A DNA stretch of 46,787 bases from an uncultured Shinella sp. (GTDB lineage: Bacteria; Pseudomonadota; Alphaproteobacteria; Rhizobiales; Rhizobiaceae), in the NCBI RefSeq assembly GCF_946479415.1, contig NZ_CAMLFY010000021.1, forward strand, positions 1 to 46,787, written 5' to 3'. Numbering within the stretch: position 1 is the first letter of the stretch; each line of letters opens with the position of its first letter. This document shows, one piece after another, positions 16,978 to 25,282 of this stretch. Under the pieces are notes generated by a model. The model saw only the letters and a list, made by a program, of their open reading frames with translations, searched no databases and was not told the DNA's origin. Position numbers and translations under genes: made by a program.

Positions 16978-17316
16978 CTACAGCCCGGTTCCACAGTCCT
17001 GTGCATCGCTGCTCTTCCACCGCTCCTGAGCAGCATTGCCGATATTCCAGATCAGCCCTACGCAGATGAGACCGCAGATGACGCCGGGGAAAAATGAACC
17101 GAGCCTCCTGAAGCGGCGAAGGAACATCATGCTGGCGATCGCATACACGACCAGCGCCGGCACAGCGAAGATCAGCACCGAAATCGGCCCGTCGCAGTCG
17201 ATGGCATCGACACCCATCGCGCGATATTCATTCGGCGTTGCCAATAAACCAAGGACAGCCACGGGGAGCATGGCGATCAAGACGATGTAGCCGCACCATT
17301 TTGGAAGACTTGACAA
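16978..17316 (-). CDS. Small integral membrane protein (~112 aa)
   Basis: Three hydrophobic helices are visible: CGYIVLIAMLPVAVLGLLA, ISVLIFAVPALVVYAIASMM and FFPGVICGLICVGLIWNI, with a basic LRRFRRLG loop after the second. The proposed start is TTG 17316 with AAAGGGCACC upstream. A longer form from TTG 17361 would begin inside a perfect 13-bp hairpin and is less likely. Downstream of the periplasmic-protein gene on the same strand, separated by that hairpin. Family not recognised. Confidence 0.65.
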   Translation of the reverse strand: MSSLPKWCGYIVLIAMLPVAVLGLLATPNEYRAMGVDAIDCDGPISVLIFAVPALVVYAIASMMFLRRFRRLGSFFPGVICGLICVGLIWNIGNAAQERWKSSDAQDCGTGL

Positions 17317-17351
17317 TGGTGCCCTTTCCCGCGCGATGAAACCGTTGCGTA

Positions 17352-17386
17352 CCCTCGCCAAGCCAGGAGATGAGGCTTGGCGAGGG
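17352..17386 (-). terminator. Perfect 13-bp hairpin after the 175-aa gene
   Basis: Arms 17352-17364 and 17374-17386 are perfectly complementary with a 9-base loop, about 50 bases after the stop of the 17437-17964 gene on the minus strand. There is no T-tract, so it may be a weak terminator or an mRNA-stabilising hairpin. Confidence 0.55.
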
Positions 17387-17436
17387 GATTAATGGCTCCG
17401 CGGCAAGCAGAGGGATTTCCCTACCGATTGCAGCGC

Positions 17437-17964
17437 CTACTGAATACCGTCGCCATAACCGCAGCCGACGGTGACCCAACCCGGCGCATAGGTGACGTCC
17501 ACCAATACGCGCAAGGTTTTATCCGCGGCAAGCGACTTGCGCGAGTCCATGCCTTCCCAGCCGTAGGTCTTCTTCATGTCCTCCAGGTCCGGACGCGCTT
17601 GCATGCCGCCGATGCGCGCGGCCAAGGCTTCTCCGATCTTGATCTCCTGCCCCTCCGGAACCTTGTAGGCCAGATGCATTTCCTGACGATTGGGGAAGTT
17701 GATGTAGTTGGAATTCTCACCCCAGGCCGACAGGGATTGATCGGACTTCCACAGCATCAGCGCTGCCCCGCCGCCATCGTTGCTCTGGGCGAAACCAGCC
17801 ACCTCTCCGGCATTGACCTTTTCGCCGAACTGTTCGACCTCAGCGACGCTGAGCTTGCATTCGACAAAGTCGGTCAGCGTCTTGACCGTCGATGGCTGGG
17901 CAAAGGCGTTTGCGGGCATCGCAGCTATGACGAAGCAGGCCATTTGTTTCAGGTAACGGGACAT
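17437..17964 (-). CDS. Hypothetical periplasmic protein (175 aa)
   Basis: Begins MSRYLKQMACFVIAAMPANAFAQ, a Sec signal peptide cleaved after AFA. The ATG at 17964 has TGGAGC six bases upstream. The mature domain includes a Cys in VECKLSVAEVEQFG and another in VTVGCGYGDG, which could form a disulfide, and a beta-rich C-terminus (LRVLVDVTYAPGWVTVGCG). No known enzyme motif. Neighbours are orphan membrane and cytosolic genes; an envelope immunity-like role is possible but unproven. Confidence 0.72.
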   Translation of the reverse strand: MSRYLKQMACFVIAAMPANAFAQPSTVKTLTDFVECKLSVAEVEQFGEKVNAGEVAGFAQSNDGGGAALMLWKSDQSLSAWGENSNYINFPNRQEMHLAYKVPEGQEIKIGEALAARIGGMQARPDLEDMKKTYGWEGMDSRKSLAADKTLRVLVDVTYAPGWVTVGCGYGDGIQ

Positions 17965-18076
17965 TGATTGCTCCATAATGTCGTATAGGGAAGGCGGCGT
18001 CGGCGGGCGATCGTGCCCGAGCCCAGTTGGTGGTGCTTCCCCTATTGACCGCCATGGACTCCGGAGTTGACGAAAT

Positions 18077-18403
18077 ATGCTGGATATCTACTACGCGGAA
18101 CCCTTCACCACCGTTTTACCCCAGAATCCCGATCGTCTTGAACTCGCAGGCTCCATTGATTTCGACGCGCACCGTTCGCTTGCCACCCTTTTCGACAAGG
18201 GCCGTCAGGCTGGTGCCGATCTCAGATACTTCGAAGACACGATGCTGAAGCCTGCCCAGGTAACGAAATTGCTGGAGACCTTCACAGAGAACGCCTGCGA
18301 ATTGCAAGGCAATCGGCAGGCGCTCGCTGCATTTGACATGATGTGCGGCCTTCTCGAGCGGGCGGTGAGCAGAGGTATGGGGCTCATTGCTTTCGCTGAT
18401 TGA
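18077..18403 (+). CDS. Hypothetical protein (108 aa)
   Basis: Soluble, mainly helical protein (MLDIYYAEPFTTVLPQNP at the start) with a conserved-looking core RYFEDTMLKPAQVTKLLETF and a C-terminal MMCGLLERAVSRGMGL. GGAG lies about ten bases before the ATG. It ends 36 bases before the convergent livM stop, and marks the right border of the orphan-gene zone. Family not recognised. Confidence 0.72.
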   Translation: MLDIYYAEPFTTVLPQNPDRLELAGSIDFDAHRSLATLFDKGRQAGADLRYFEDTMLKPAQVTKLLETFTENACELQGNRQALAAFDMMCGLLERAVSRGMGLIAFAD

Positions 18404-18438
18404 GCACAGACCTATCCGATCGCCCGCTCCAAATGCAG

Positions 18439-19746
18439 TCATTTCTCCGGAAGCAATCCACGTGGGCTGAAGCGCAGGACGAGCAACAGCAAGAGTCCCA
18501 CCATAGGCAGGCGCATTTGCACGGCCGAGTCGATGAGATGCGCTTTGAGCGGCCCTTCGGCGAGTGGAGACGTGAGGAATTCGAAAATCGTAGGACCCAG
18601 ATTTTCCGCCTGCCCCCAGACCAGCATGACGATCAAGGCACCGAGCACGGCTCCCCAATTGTTGCCCGAACCACCGAGGATCACCATCGCCCAGATGAGG
18701 AAGGTGTATCGCAGCGGCTCGTCATAGCTTACCGGCGCGAACAGGCCGTGCAATGTCACATAGAGCGCGCCCGCAATCCCGATGACTGCCGAACCAAGGA
18801 CAAAAACCTGAAGATGGCGTTGCTTGACATCCTTGCCCATCGCCTCGGCCGCGGTCTCGTTGTCCCGGATCGCCCGCATCATTCGGCCCCATGGAGACTT
18901 CAAAGAGCACTCTGCGAGAACCACCAGGATGAGAAGGACGACGGAAAGCAGGGATGCGAAACACAAACCTACGAAGACGGTGGATGCCGTGCGGATGTCT
19001 GCGCTGAAAAAATTCGCGACGGCCAGAAACCAATCCTGCTGCTGGAGGCTGATTTCCTCAGGGACCGGCCAGCGGCCGATGCTGGTGATGTTCTTGACAC
19101 CTCGATCGAGCCACTCCTCGTTTTTGAGGACGATAATGATGATCTGGCTGATGCCGAGCGTCGCAATGGCAAGATAGTCGGATCGCAGGCCGAGCGCCGT
19201 CTTGGCAACCACCCAGGCGGCGCCTGCCGCGAAGATGCCGCCGACAAGCCAGGAAAGCGGCACAGGCAAACCCAATCCGCCGATATTGCCCGCCGAGGCC
19301 GGATTGACCGCCTCGACAGCATTGACCGCCGGATCGAAGACGATACGGAAGCCGACAATGCCCACTATCAGTAGCGCTGCGATCACGATGAGGCGTTGGG
19401 CGCCGGTCGCCATCGAGCGATAAATTTTCGTCGCAGCGAAAACGGCCGCAGCTCCGATCGCGAATGCTGCAAGGATATTGGGCGTTCCAGCAGACCAGGC
19501 CGCGGTATCGATCGGCATCGAAACCAGGACAACTGCAAGCCCGCCAAGGGCGAAGAACCCGGCGACGCCGACATTGAAGAGGCCGGCATAGCCCCATTGA
19601 ATGTTGACGCCCAGAGCGGCGATCGCAACGATCAGGCCATCGCAAAGCAGGGTCAGCGCGAGCGTCCAAGACTGCGTGAAGCCAACGAGCAGGTAGGCCA
19701 GAAGGATTGCTGCATAAAGGAGAAATGGTCGATAGGTCTGCGTCAT
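18439..19746 (-). CDS. livM: Branched-chain amino acid ABC transporter permease LivM
   Basis: Inner-membrane permease of 435 residues starting MTQTYRPFLLYAAILLAYLL. About ten hydrophobic segments are visible. The LivM signature NIQWGYAGLFNVGVAGFFALGG is near the N-terminus (quoted in parts: NIQWGYAGLFNVG, AGFFALGG). The cytoplasmic coupling region RAIRDNETAAEAMGKD lies near the C-terminal third and docks LivG/LivF. The ATG has GGGGAG upstream and overlaps the livH stop, so the two permeases are translationally coupled. Last gene of the liv operon. Confidence 0.95.
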   Translation of the reverse strand: MTQTYRPFLLYAAILLAYLLVGFTQSWTLALTLLCDGLIVAIAALGVNIQWGYAGLFNVGVAGFFALGGLAVVLVSMPIDTAAWSAGTPNILAAFAIGAAAVFAATKIYRSMATGAQRLIVIAALLIVGIVGFRIVFDPAVNAVEAVNPASAGNIGGLGLPVPLSWLVGGIFAAGAAWVVAKTALGLRSDYLAIATLGISQIIIIVLKNEEWLDRGVKNITSIGRWPVPEEISLQQQDWFLAVANFFSADIRTASTVFVGLCFASLLSVVLLILVVLAECSLKSPWGRMMRAIRDNETAAEAMGKDVKQRHLQVFVLGSAVIGIAGALYVTLHGLFAPVSYDEPLRYTFLIWAMVILGGSGNNWGAVLGALIVMLVWGQAENLGPTIFEFLTSPLAEGPLKAHLIDSAVQMRLPMVGLLLLLVLRFSPRGLLPEK

Positions 19747-20753
19747 ACGGAGCTCCCCTTGAAAAGTCCCGTCGGCTTGATCAGCAGAACGGCCACGAGA
19801 ATGGCGAACGATACGGCGAATTTGTAGTCGGTCGAAAGAAGTTGCACGAGACCATCCGGAACGAGATCTGCCGGAAGGAGATAGGTCAAAACCTTCTTCC
19901 ACGCATAGGTGAACGTGACCTCGGAAAAGGCGATGAAGAAGCCGCCTGCGATGGCCCCAACGGGATTGCCCAGTCCACCCACCACGGCGGATGCGAAGAT
20001 CGGCAGCAGAAGCTGAAAATAGGTGAATGGCTTGAAGCTTTTATCAAGGCCGTAGAGAACACCGGCGATCGTCGCCAGGGCCGCGGCGATCAGCCAGGTC
20101 ACCTTGACCACGCGGTCAGGATTGATGCCCGAGAGAAGCGCCAGATCCTCATTGTCGGAAAAAGCGCGCAGCGACTTACCTGTGCGCGTCCGATTGAGAA
20201 ACCAGAAGAGTGCGACAACGACGGCAGCGGCCGTGGCGAGTGTGATGACGGTCGTCGTGCGGATCGCCAGACCTTCTTCCAGGCCGGTCATTTCACGGAA
20301 CTGGATCGCTGAAATCACGAAGCGCGCGCCATCGGCGAAATTCTGTTCCTGCACGCCGATGATGACACGGGTCAGACCGTTCATGATGAACATCACCCCC
20401 ATGGAGACGATCACCATGGTCACGGGCGCGACCTTTTTCTGCCGATAGTATCGGTAAACGGAACGGTCGGTTAGAAGCACGAGAGAGGCGGTGGCGGCAA
20501 GGCCAATCGGCAAAGCCAGCAGCGCGGTGGGCAACGGCCCGAAGCTGACGCCATGCGACTGAAGGAGCCAAGTGGCCAGGATCGTGATTGCGGTCCCGAA
20601 AGCCATCGTGTCGCCATGCGCGAAGTTGGAAAACCGCAATATTCCGTAGACCAGCGTGACGCCAAGAGCTCCGAGCGCGAGCTGCGCTCCATACGAGGCG
20701 GCGGGAACGAGCACATAATTCAGGAGCGCGACAACCGCGTTGAGGAAATCCAT
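19743..20753 (-). CDS. livH: Branched-chain amino acid ABC transporter permease LivH
   Basis: Inner-membrane permease of 336 residues, the usual LivH length. The N-terminal signature LVYGILRFSNFAHGDTMAFG is typical of LivH. The coupling motif RAFSDNEDLALLSGIN lies near residue 196, and KSFKPFTYFQLLLPIFASAV follows. Pairs with LivM to form the channel. The ATG follows a GGGGGGA ribosome site and lies 3 bases after the livF stop. Confidence 0.95.
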   Translation of the reverse strand: MDFLNAVVALLNYVLVPAASYGAQLALGALGVTLVYGILRFSNFAHGDTMAFGTAITILATWLLQSHGVSFGPLPTALLALPIGLAATASLVLLTDRSVYRYYRQKKVAPVTMVIVSMGVMFIMNGLTRVIIGVQEQNFADGARFVISAIQFREMTGLEEGLAIRTTTVITLATAAAVVVALFWFLNRTRTGKSLRAFSDNEDLALLSGINPDRVVKVTWLIAAALATIAGVLYGLDKSFKPFTYFQLLLPIFASAVVGGLGNPVGAIAGGFFIAFSEVTFTYAWKKVLTYLLPADLVPDGLVQLLSTDYKFAVSFAILVAVLLIKPTGLFKGSSV

Positions 20754-20756
20754 GTC

Positions 20757-21461
20757 TTATCCCCCCAGGAAGGTTTTGCGGACGACCGGGTCGGCCATCA
20801 GGGCCTCGCCGGTATCCGTATGACGATTGGAGCCCTGGACGAGGACGTAGCCTTTATGAGCGATGTTCAGTGCCTGCCGGGCATTCTGCTCCACCATCAG
20901 GATCGATATTCCCGTGCGGGCGATCTCGATGATGCGATCGAAAAGCTCGTCCATGACAATGGGTGAGACGCCGGCTGTCGGCTCGTCGAGCATCAAGACT
21001 TTTGGCTTGGTCATGAGCGCGCGGCCCACGGCAACCTGCTGTCGCTGTCCGCCGGAAAGCTCTCCCGCACTCTGGCGGCGTTTGTCGCGGAGGATCGGAA
21101 AGAGCCCATAGATCTGCTCCATGGTTTCGTTGATATCGTCGTCGCGCAGAAACGCTCCCATTTCGAGGTTTTCCTCGACCGACATCGACGTGAAGATGTT
21201 GTGGGTCTGCGGCACGAAAGCCATGCCTTTGGCGACACGCCCCTGCGGCGAGAGGCGGGTGATGTCTTCACCGTCCAACTTCACGCTTCCGCCTCGAAGT
21301 TTCAGCATGCCGAAGACGGCCTTCATCGCCGTCGATTTTCCGGCTCCGTTCGGGCCGACGATGACGGCGATTTCGCCTTGCTCGACGGCAATCGTGCAAC
21401 CGTGCAGGATATCGACCGATCCGTAGCCGCCGGTCATGTTCTCGCCGATTAGAAAGGCCAT
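20757..21461 (-). CDS. livF: Branched-chain amino acid ABC transporter ATPase LivF
   Basis: 234 residues. Walker A GPNGAGKST, signature LSGGQRQQVAVGRALM, Walker B VLMLDEPTAGVSP and switch His region VEQNARQAL are all intact. Energises transport from the cytoplasmic face with LivG. Separated from livG by about 33 bases and from livH by 3. Confidence 0.95.
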   Translation of the reverse strand: MAFLIGENMTGGYGSVDILHGCTIAVEQGEIAVIVGPNGAGKSTAMKAVFGMLKLRGGSVKLDGEDITRLSPQGRVAKGMAFVPQTHNIFTSMSVEENLEMGAFLRDDDINETMEQIYGLFPILRDKRRQSAGELSGGQRQQVAVGRALMTKPKVLMLDEPTAGVSPIVMDELFDRIIEIARTGISILMVEQNARQALNIAHKGYVLVQGSNRHTDTGEALMADPVVRKTFLGG

Positions 21462-21494
21462 AGACCGGCCCCCCGGCCCAGAATGGTGCGAAAA

Positions 21495-22277
21495 TCAGGC
21501 ATGGGCTTTTTCCTTGTTTTTAAGGCCACGTCCGAGATAGGCTTCGATGACCGCCTCGTTCTCCATGATGTGGGCCGCGGGTCCTTCGGCAAGCACCTTG
21601 CCTTCGGCCATGACGATTACCGGATCGCAAAGCCGCCCGATGAAGTCCATGTCGTGCTCGATGACACAGAAGGTGTAGCCACGCTCCTTGTTGAGACGCA
21701 CGATGGCATCGCCGATGGTGTTGAGGAGCGTACGATTGACGCCGGCGCCGACCTCATCGAGGAAGACGATCTTCGCATCGACCATCATCGTGCGCCCCAG
21801 TTCCAGCAGCTTCTTCTGCCCGCCGGAGATCTGACCCGCCTTCTGGTCGGCAATGTGGGAAATCGTCAGGAACTCCAGAACCTCATCGGCCTTTCGGGCC
21901 AGCGCCTTTTCCTCGGCGGCGATTGCCTTGCGGCGGAACCAGGTGCTGCAGATGCCTTCTCCCGATTGCGCGGAAGGAACCATCATCAGGTTTTCCCGCA
22001 CGCTCATCGAGCCAAACTCATGGGCGATCTGGAACGTGCGCAACATTCCCTTGTGAAAAAGCTCGTGCGGGCTCAGACCGGTGATATCTTCGCCGTCCAT
22101 GAGCACGCGCCCGGATGTGGGCGGCAGTCGTCCGGCAATGACGTTGAACAGCGTGGTCTTGCCGGCCCCGTTCGGACCGATGAGACCGGTAATCGAGCCC
22201 TTGGCGATGGTCAGCGAGGCGCCGTTCACGGCGCGAAAGCCGCCGAAGTGCTTGTTGAGGTTTTCGACGGTGATCAT
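21495..22277 (-). CDS. livG: Branched-chain amino acid ABC transporter ATPase LivG
   Basis: About 260 residues. Walker A GPNGAGKTT; signature ISGGQKKLLELGR; Walker B IVFLDEVGAGVN, where the usual PT is replaced by VG; and the LivG-type RTFQIAHEF segment. The ATG at 22277 is preferred because GAGG sits five bases upstream; an adjacent ATG at 22280 would be too close. Pairs with LivF. Confidence 0.94.
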   Translation of the reverse strand: MITVENLNKHFGGFRAVNGASLTIAKGSITGLIGPNGAGKTTLFNVIAGRLPPTSGRVLMDGEDITGLSPHELFHKGMLRTFQIAHEFGSMSVRENLMMVPSAQSGEGICSTWFRRKAIAAEEKALARKADEVLEFLTISHIADQKAGQISGGQKKLLELGRTMMVDAKIVFLDEVGAGVNRTLLNTIGDAIVRLNKERGYTFCVIEHDMDFIGRLCDPVIVMAEGKVLAEGPAAHIMENEAVIEAYLGRGLKNKEKAHA

Positions 22278-22334
22278 CATATCCTCACGTCGTTGCGTTG
22301 CCGCCCGCGTCAGTGGGCAAAGTGCGTGGCAAGA

Positions 22335-22363
22335 CGGGCTGCCGGTAGACCACCGGCAGCCCG
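22335..22363 (-). terminator. Intercistronic hairpin after livK
   Basis: Perfect 12-bp stem (22335-22346 with 22352-22363) and a 5-base loop, just after the livK stop. No T-tract. A likely partial terminator or mRNA-stabilising hairpin that raises LivK over LivGFHM. Confidence 0.65.
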
Positions 22364-22376
22364 CAATTCGCCGAGA

Positions 22377-23561
22377 TCACTCGAAGGTATCGGTGACCTG
22401 CTTCCCGTCCTTGATCGTGTAGATACGGTAGCTGCCGGCTGCCTCTCCCGGGCCGATGAGTTGAACGCCGGTGACGCCCTCATAGTCGATCGGCTTTCCT
22501 TCCGAGAGCAGCTTCAAGCCCTTGGCCAGGTCGCCCGCGTAGATCTTTTCACCCGGGCCGTTGGCGATCTCGATAACTTTCTTCTTGATGTCGGCTCCCG
22601 CCGTCGACTTGGCCGCCTGCATGGCAAGGGCCAGCAACGCCGCGGCATCATAGGATTCGCCGGTATAGGACGATGTTCCGTCGAAGCCTGCGGCCTTTGC
22701 CAACTCCAGGAATTTCGTATGGCCTTGGCTCTCGTTGCCGGGGACATCGCCAAAGCTGCCGTCGAGCGGCTTGCCGATGACCTTGATCAGGCTATCGCCA
22801 TACATGCCGTCGGGCAGGTAGAACTTGGAGAAAGCGCCGCTGTCGAGTGCCGCCTGGATCACGCCCTTGCCACCCTGGTCGACGTAACCGGCAACAACGA
22901 GCAGGTCGCCGCCGGCCGAAGCCAGTGCACCGACTTCGGCCGAGTAATCAGCCCTGCCGTCTTCATGCGGCGCGGAAATGGTGACCGTGCCGCCGGCCTT
23001 TTCAAAGGCCGCCTTGAAGGAGTCCGCCAAGCCTTTGCCATAGTCATTGTTGGTATAGGTCAGCGCGACGTTCTTGATGTCGCGCTTCAGAATGGTCGCC
23101 GCCATGATCTCGCCCTGACGGGCGTCCGACGGTGCGGTACGGAAAAACAGGTCGTCGTCGCTTGCGGTGGTCAACGCGGGAGAGGTAGCAGAGGGAGAGA
23201 TCATGACGATCCCGTTCGGCTTCGCCACGGATTGAAGAACCGCGCCGGTTACACCCGAGCAGTCGGCCCCGACGATCACGGCCACCTTGTCGGAGGTTAC
23301 AAGACGCTGAGCCGCTGCGGTTGCAGCCGCAGCATCGGTGCAGGTGGAGTCACCGCGAACAGTCTCGAGAACAGCGCCGTTGAAGAAGGCCTTCGAGTCG
23401 TTGACTTCCTTGATGGCCAATTCGGCGGATTTCCCCTGCAAGGGGGCGATCGATTCCAGCGGGCCGGTAAAGCCGAGAAGAAGGCCAACCTTGACGGTAT
23501 CGGCGGATGCGCTTCCCGCCATCAATGCCACGGCCGTTGCAGTGTAGAGCAAGGTTTTCAT
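22377..23561 (-). CDS. livK: Branched-chain amino acid-binding protein (LivK-type)
   Basis: Periplasmic substrate-binding protein of 394 residues with signal peptide MKTLLYTATAVALMAGSASA followed by the mature DTVKVGLLLGFTGPLES. Family features: VRGDSTCTDAAAAT; the conserved GVTGAVLQSV; and the SPSATSPALT segment with ligand-contacting Ser/Thr. GGGAGA precedes the ATG at 23561. The Liv family covers leucine-type substrates, but many members bind other amino acids, aromatic acids or amides, so the actual ligand is open. First gene of the liv operon. Confidence 0.93.
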   Translation of the reverse strand: MKTLLYTATAVALMAGSASADTVKVGLLLGFTGPLESIAPLQGKSAELAIKEVNDSKAFFNGAVLETVRGDSTCTDAAAATAAAQRLVTSDKVAVIVGADCSGVTGAVLQSVAKPNGIVMISPSATSPALTTASDDDLFFRTAPSDARQGEIMAATILKRDIKNVALTYTNNDYGKGLADSFKAAFEKAGGTVTISAPHEDGRADYSAEVGALASAGGDLLVVAGYVDQGGKGVIQAALDSGAFSKFYLPDGMYGDSLIKVIGKPLDGSFGDVPGNESQGHTKFLELAKAAGFDGTSSYTGESYDAAALLALAMQAAKSTAGADIKKKVIEIANGPGEKIYAGDLAKGLKLLSEGKPIDYEGVTGVQLIGPGEAAGSYRIYTIKDGKQVTDTFE

Positions 23562-24210
23562 GCGTGTCTCCCTGTTTGCTAGTGAAGTTGCAGAAGGCAA
23601 AATTGCCGGTTTTCGCAGCAACCGAGGCTGATGCGAAGATTCGAAAGAGGGGCATGCGCCGTCAGGCGCCATTGCGATGCGACGGTGAAGCCGGCCTAGC
23701 CGGCAAGGAACGTCCAGCCACACCTGTTCAATTCAGGCGCAGCCCGAAAGCGCACGGCGCGACCGCAGGTGCGCACCGGCGAACCCGGCAATTTTCTTGG
23801 GTGCCTCATTTTAGTTCCCTTATCTTTATTTCGGAAACCTTCGCTCACTATCCATGACATGTAAAATTCTACAAAATTATCTCTGTGATACGATTGGCAG
23901 AATAGGGCGCGTCTTGAAGATTGTCCGTTGAAACGATGGCGGCCTCTAATCGCCACCACGAAAGCGATCACTGTTTCGAAGGCGAACGGTGGGGGATAAC
24001 CGAGGGTTCTTTCAACTCGAGATCAGATCGCACCAGCAAAGTGGATCGATTGTGCCGGTTGACCGGAGGATTGCTCGTCCCGCTGGGAAAGCACTCAACG
24101 CTTCGACGCGCCGAAACGGTTTTCATCAAGAACCATGATCCGCATATCTTCATAGAGACAACTATGTGATAGGAATGACGGAATAGAGTCTCACGGTTCC
24201 GGGGGTGGTA
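23562..24210. other. Divergent intergenic region livK / lysR
   Basis: About 650 bases without a convincing gene. It must hold the promoters for the liv operon (leftward) and the LysR regulator (rightward). An inverted repeat CATAG-N6-CTATG at 24151-24166, about 45 bases before the regulator start, is a possible LysR-type box; nothing else stands out. Confidence 0.5.
24151..24166 (+). promoter_or_regulatory. Possible LysR-type operator
   Basis: Inverted repeat CATAG (24151-24155) and CTATG (24162-24166) with a 6-base centre. It sits just upstream of the LysR gene in the divergent region shared with livK, the usual place for an autoregulatory LTTR box. The evidence is the symmetry and position only. 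Confidence 0.35.
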
Positions 24211-25131
24211 ATGAGCGTCGTTGATTTCCGGCTTATTCGTCAATTATGGATGTTCCTGGCAATCGCGGAGGAAGAGCATTTCGGCCGGGCCGCCAAACGT
24301 CTCGGCATGTCGCAGCCACCACTCACCGAGCAGATCAAAGTGCTCGAGCAATCCCTTAAGCTACAACTGTTCGATCGCTCTCGCCGTGGCACGAAACTGA
24401 GTGCGGCCGGCACTGCGATCCTTCCTGCGGTGCGGCGTTTTGCAGACCAGGTCGAACAGCTGGAAAGTGTCGTGCGGGAAGTCGCGGCGGGACAGTCGGG
24501 GGTGCTGCATGTCGGAGCAATTACCTCCGCCATGCTCGACACCGTGCCGCCGCTGCTGGACGGGCTTAAAGAGAGCCACCCCAATTTGACGGTATTCGTT
24601 CGGGAAATTGACAGTGCCGACGCCGTGCCCGGTCTTGAGGCCGGAGAGCTCGATCTGGCGTTCGTTCGGCTTGAGGGTGAAGTGGGCAGCGGCATTGCGA
24701 CGATGCCGCTGACCGAGGATCGCCTGGCCATTGCCATGCCGAAGGATCATCCGTTGGCCAAGCTTCCAAGGGTTCGCCTGAAGTCACTGGAATCCGAACA
24801 TCTGGTGATGTCCTCTCGACAGGTTAGCCCGGTCTATTTCGACATGCTGGTTTCGTTTTGCCGTTCGCAAGGCTTTGCGCCGCGCGTGCTGCACGAAGTA
24901 AGATCCGTGGCGTCGCAGATCGCCTATGTCAGTTGTGGACAGGGTCTTGCCCTGGTGCCATCGGCAATGCGCAAACTTGCTCCCGAAAACGTAGTGATAC
25001 GGCCGCTCAAGGAAAGGATTATGGTCGTTACCGCTGCTCTCGCATGGAACAAGAACCGATATCATCCGATGGTCGATGTTGTCGTTTCGCGATTGAAGGC
25101 TCGCGGCCAGAATGGGGGAGACGTCGCCTGA
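24211..25131 (+). CDS. LysR-family transcriptional regulator
   Basis: About 306 residues. N-terminal winged helix-turn-helix (AEEEHFGRAAKRLGMSQPPL, then EQIKVLEQSLKLQLFDRSRRG) followed by a two-lobed effector-binding domain starting near LHVGAITSAMLDTVPPLL. The helix pattern resembles the CatR/BenM/CbnR subgroup. The ATG at 24211 follows GGGGG; a GTG at 24205 is possible. Divergent from the liv operon and upstream of the hydrolase/aminotransferase/RraA cluster, so it probably controls one or both in response to a pathway metabolite (inference). Confidence 0.93.
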   Translation: MSVVDFRLIRQLWMFLAIAEEEHFGRAAKRLGMSQPPLTEQIKVLEQSLKLQLFDRSRRGTKLSAAGTAILPAVRRFADQVEQLESVVREVAAGQSGVLHVGAITSAMLDTVPPLLDGLKESHPNLTVFVREIDSADAVPGLEAGELDLAFVRLEGEVGSGIATMPLTEDRLAIAMPKDHPLAKLPRVRLKSLESEHLVMSSRQVSPVYFDMLVSFCRSQGFAPRVLHEVRSVASQIAYVSCGQGLALVPSAMRKLAPENVVIRPLKERIMVVTAALAWNKNRYHPMVDVVVSRLKARGQNGGDVA

Positions 25132-25151
25132 GAGGGCTCGAGACTCGTCGC

Positions 25152-25253
25152 TAGAGCATTTCCAGCCGAAGCGGCATCGCTTCGGCGTCGGATAATTCAG
25201 TAAAAAAAGAATAGAGCATTTCCGGCGAACCAGAATTCACCGGAAATGCTCTA
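25152..25253 (+). repeat. Rhizobial-type palindromic intergenic repeat
   Basis: TAGAGCATTTCC occurs at 25152-25163 and again at 25212. The first copy is followed by a 9-bp hairpin (25165-25173 with 25178-25186). The second begins a perfect 14-bp stem (25212-25225 with 25240-25253). It lies between the convergent LysR and hydrolase genes and probably serves as a bidirectional terminator-like element. Repeats of this style are common between rhizobial genes. Confidence 0.7.
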
Positions 25254-25282
25254 GCACCAACTGCGAGCCTGGCGGCAGCGTC

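Noticed and set aside
17317..17361. Longer N-terminus for the small membrane protein from TTG 17361
   Set aside because: It would start inside a perfect hairpin and has no ribosome site; TTG 17316 has AAAGGG upstream.
21483..23582. 699-codon plus-strand open frame over livG and livK
   Set aside because: Antisense shadow of two well-recognised genes; composition not protein-like.
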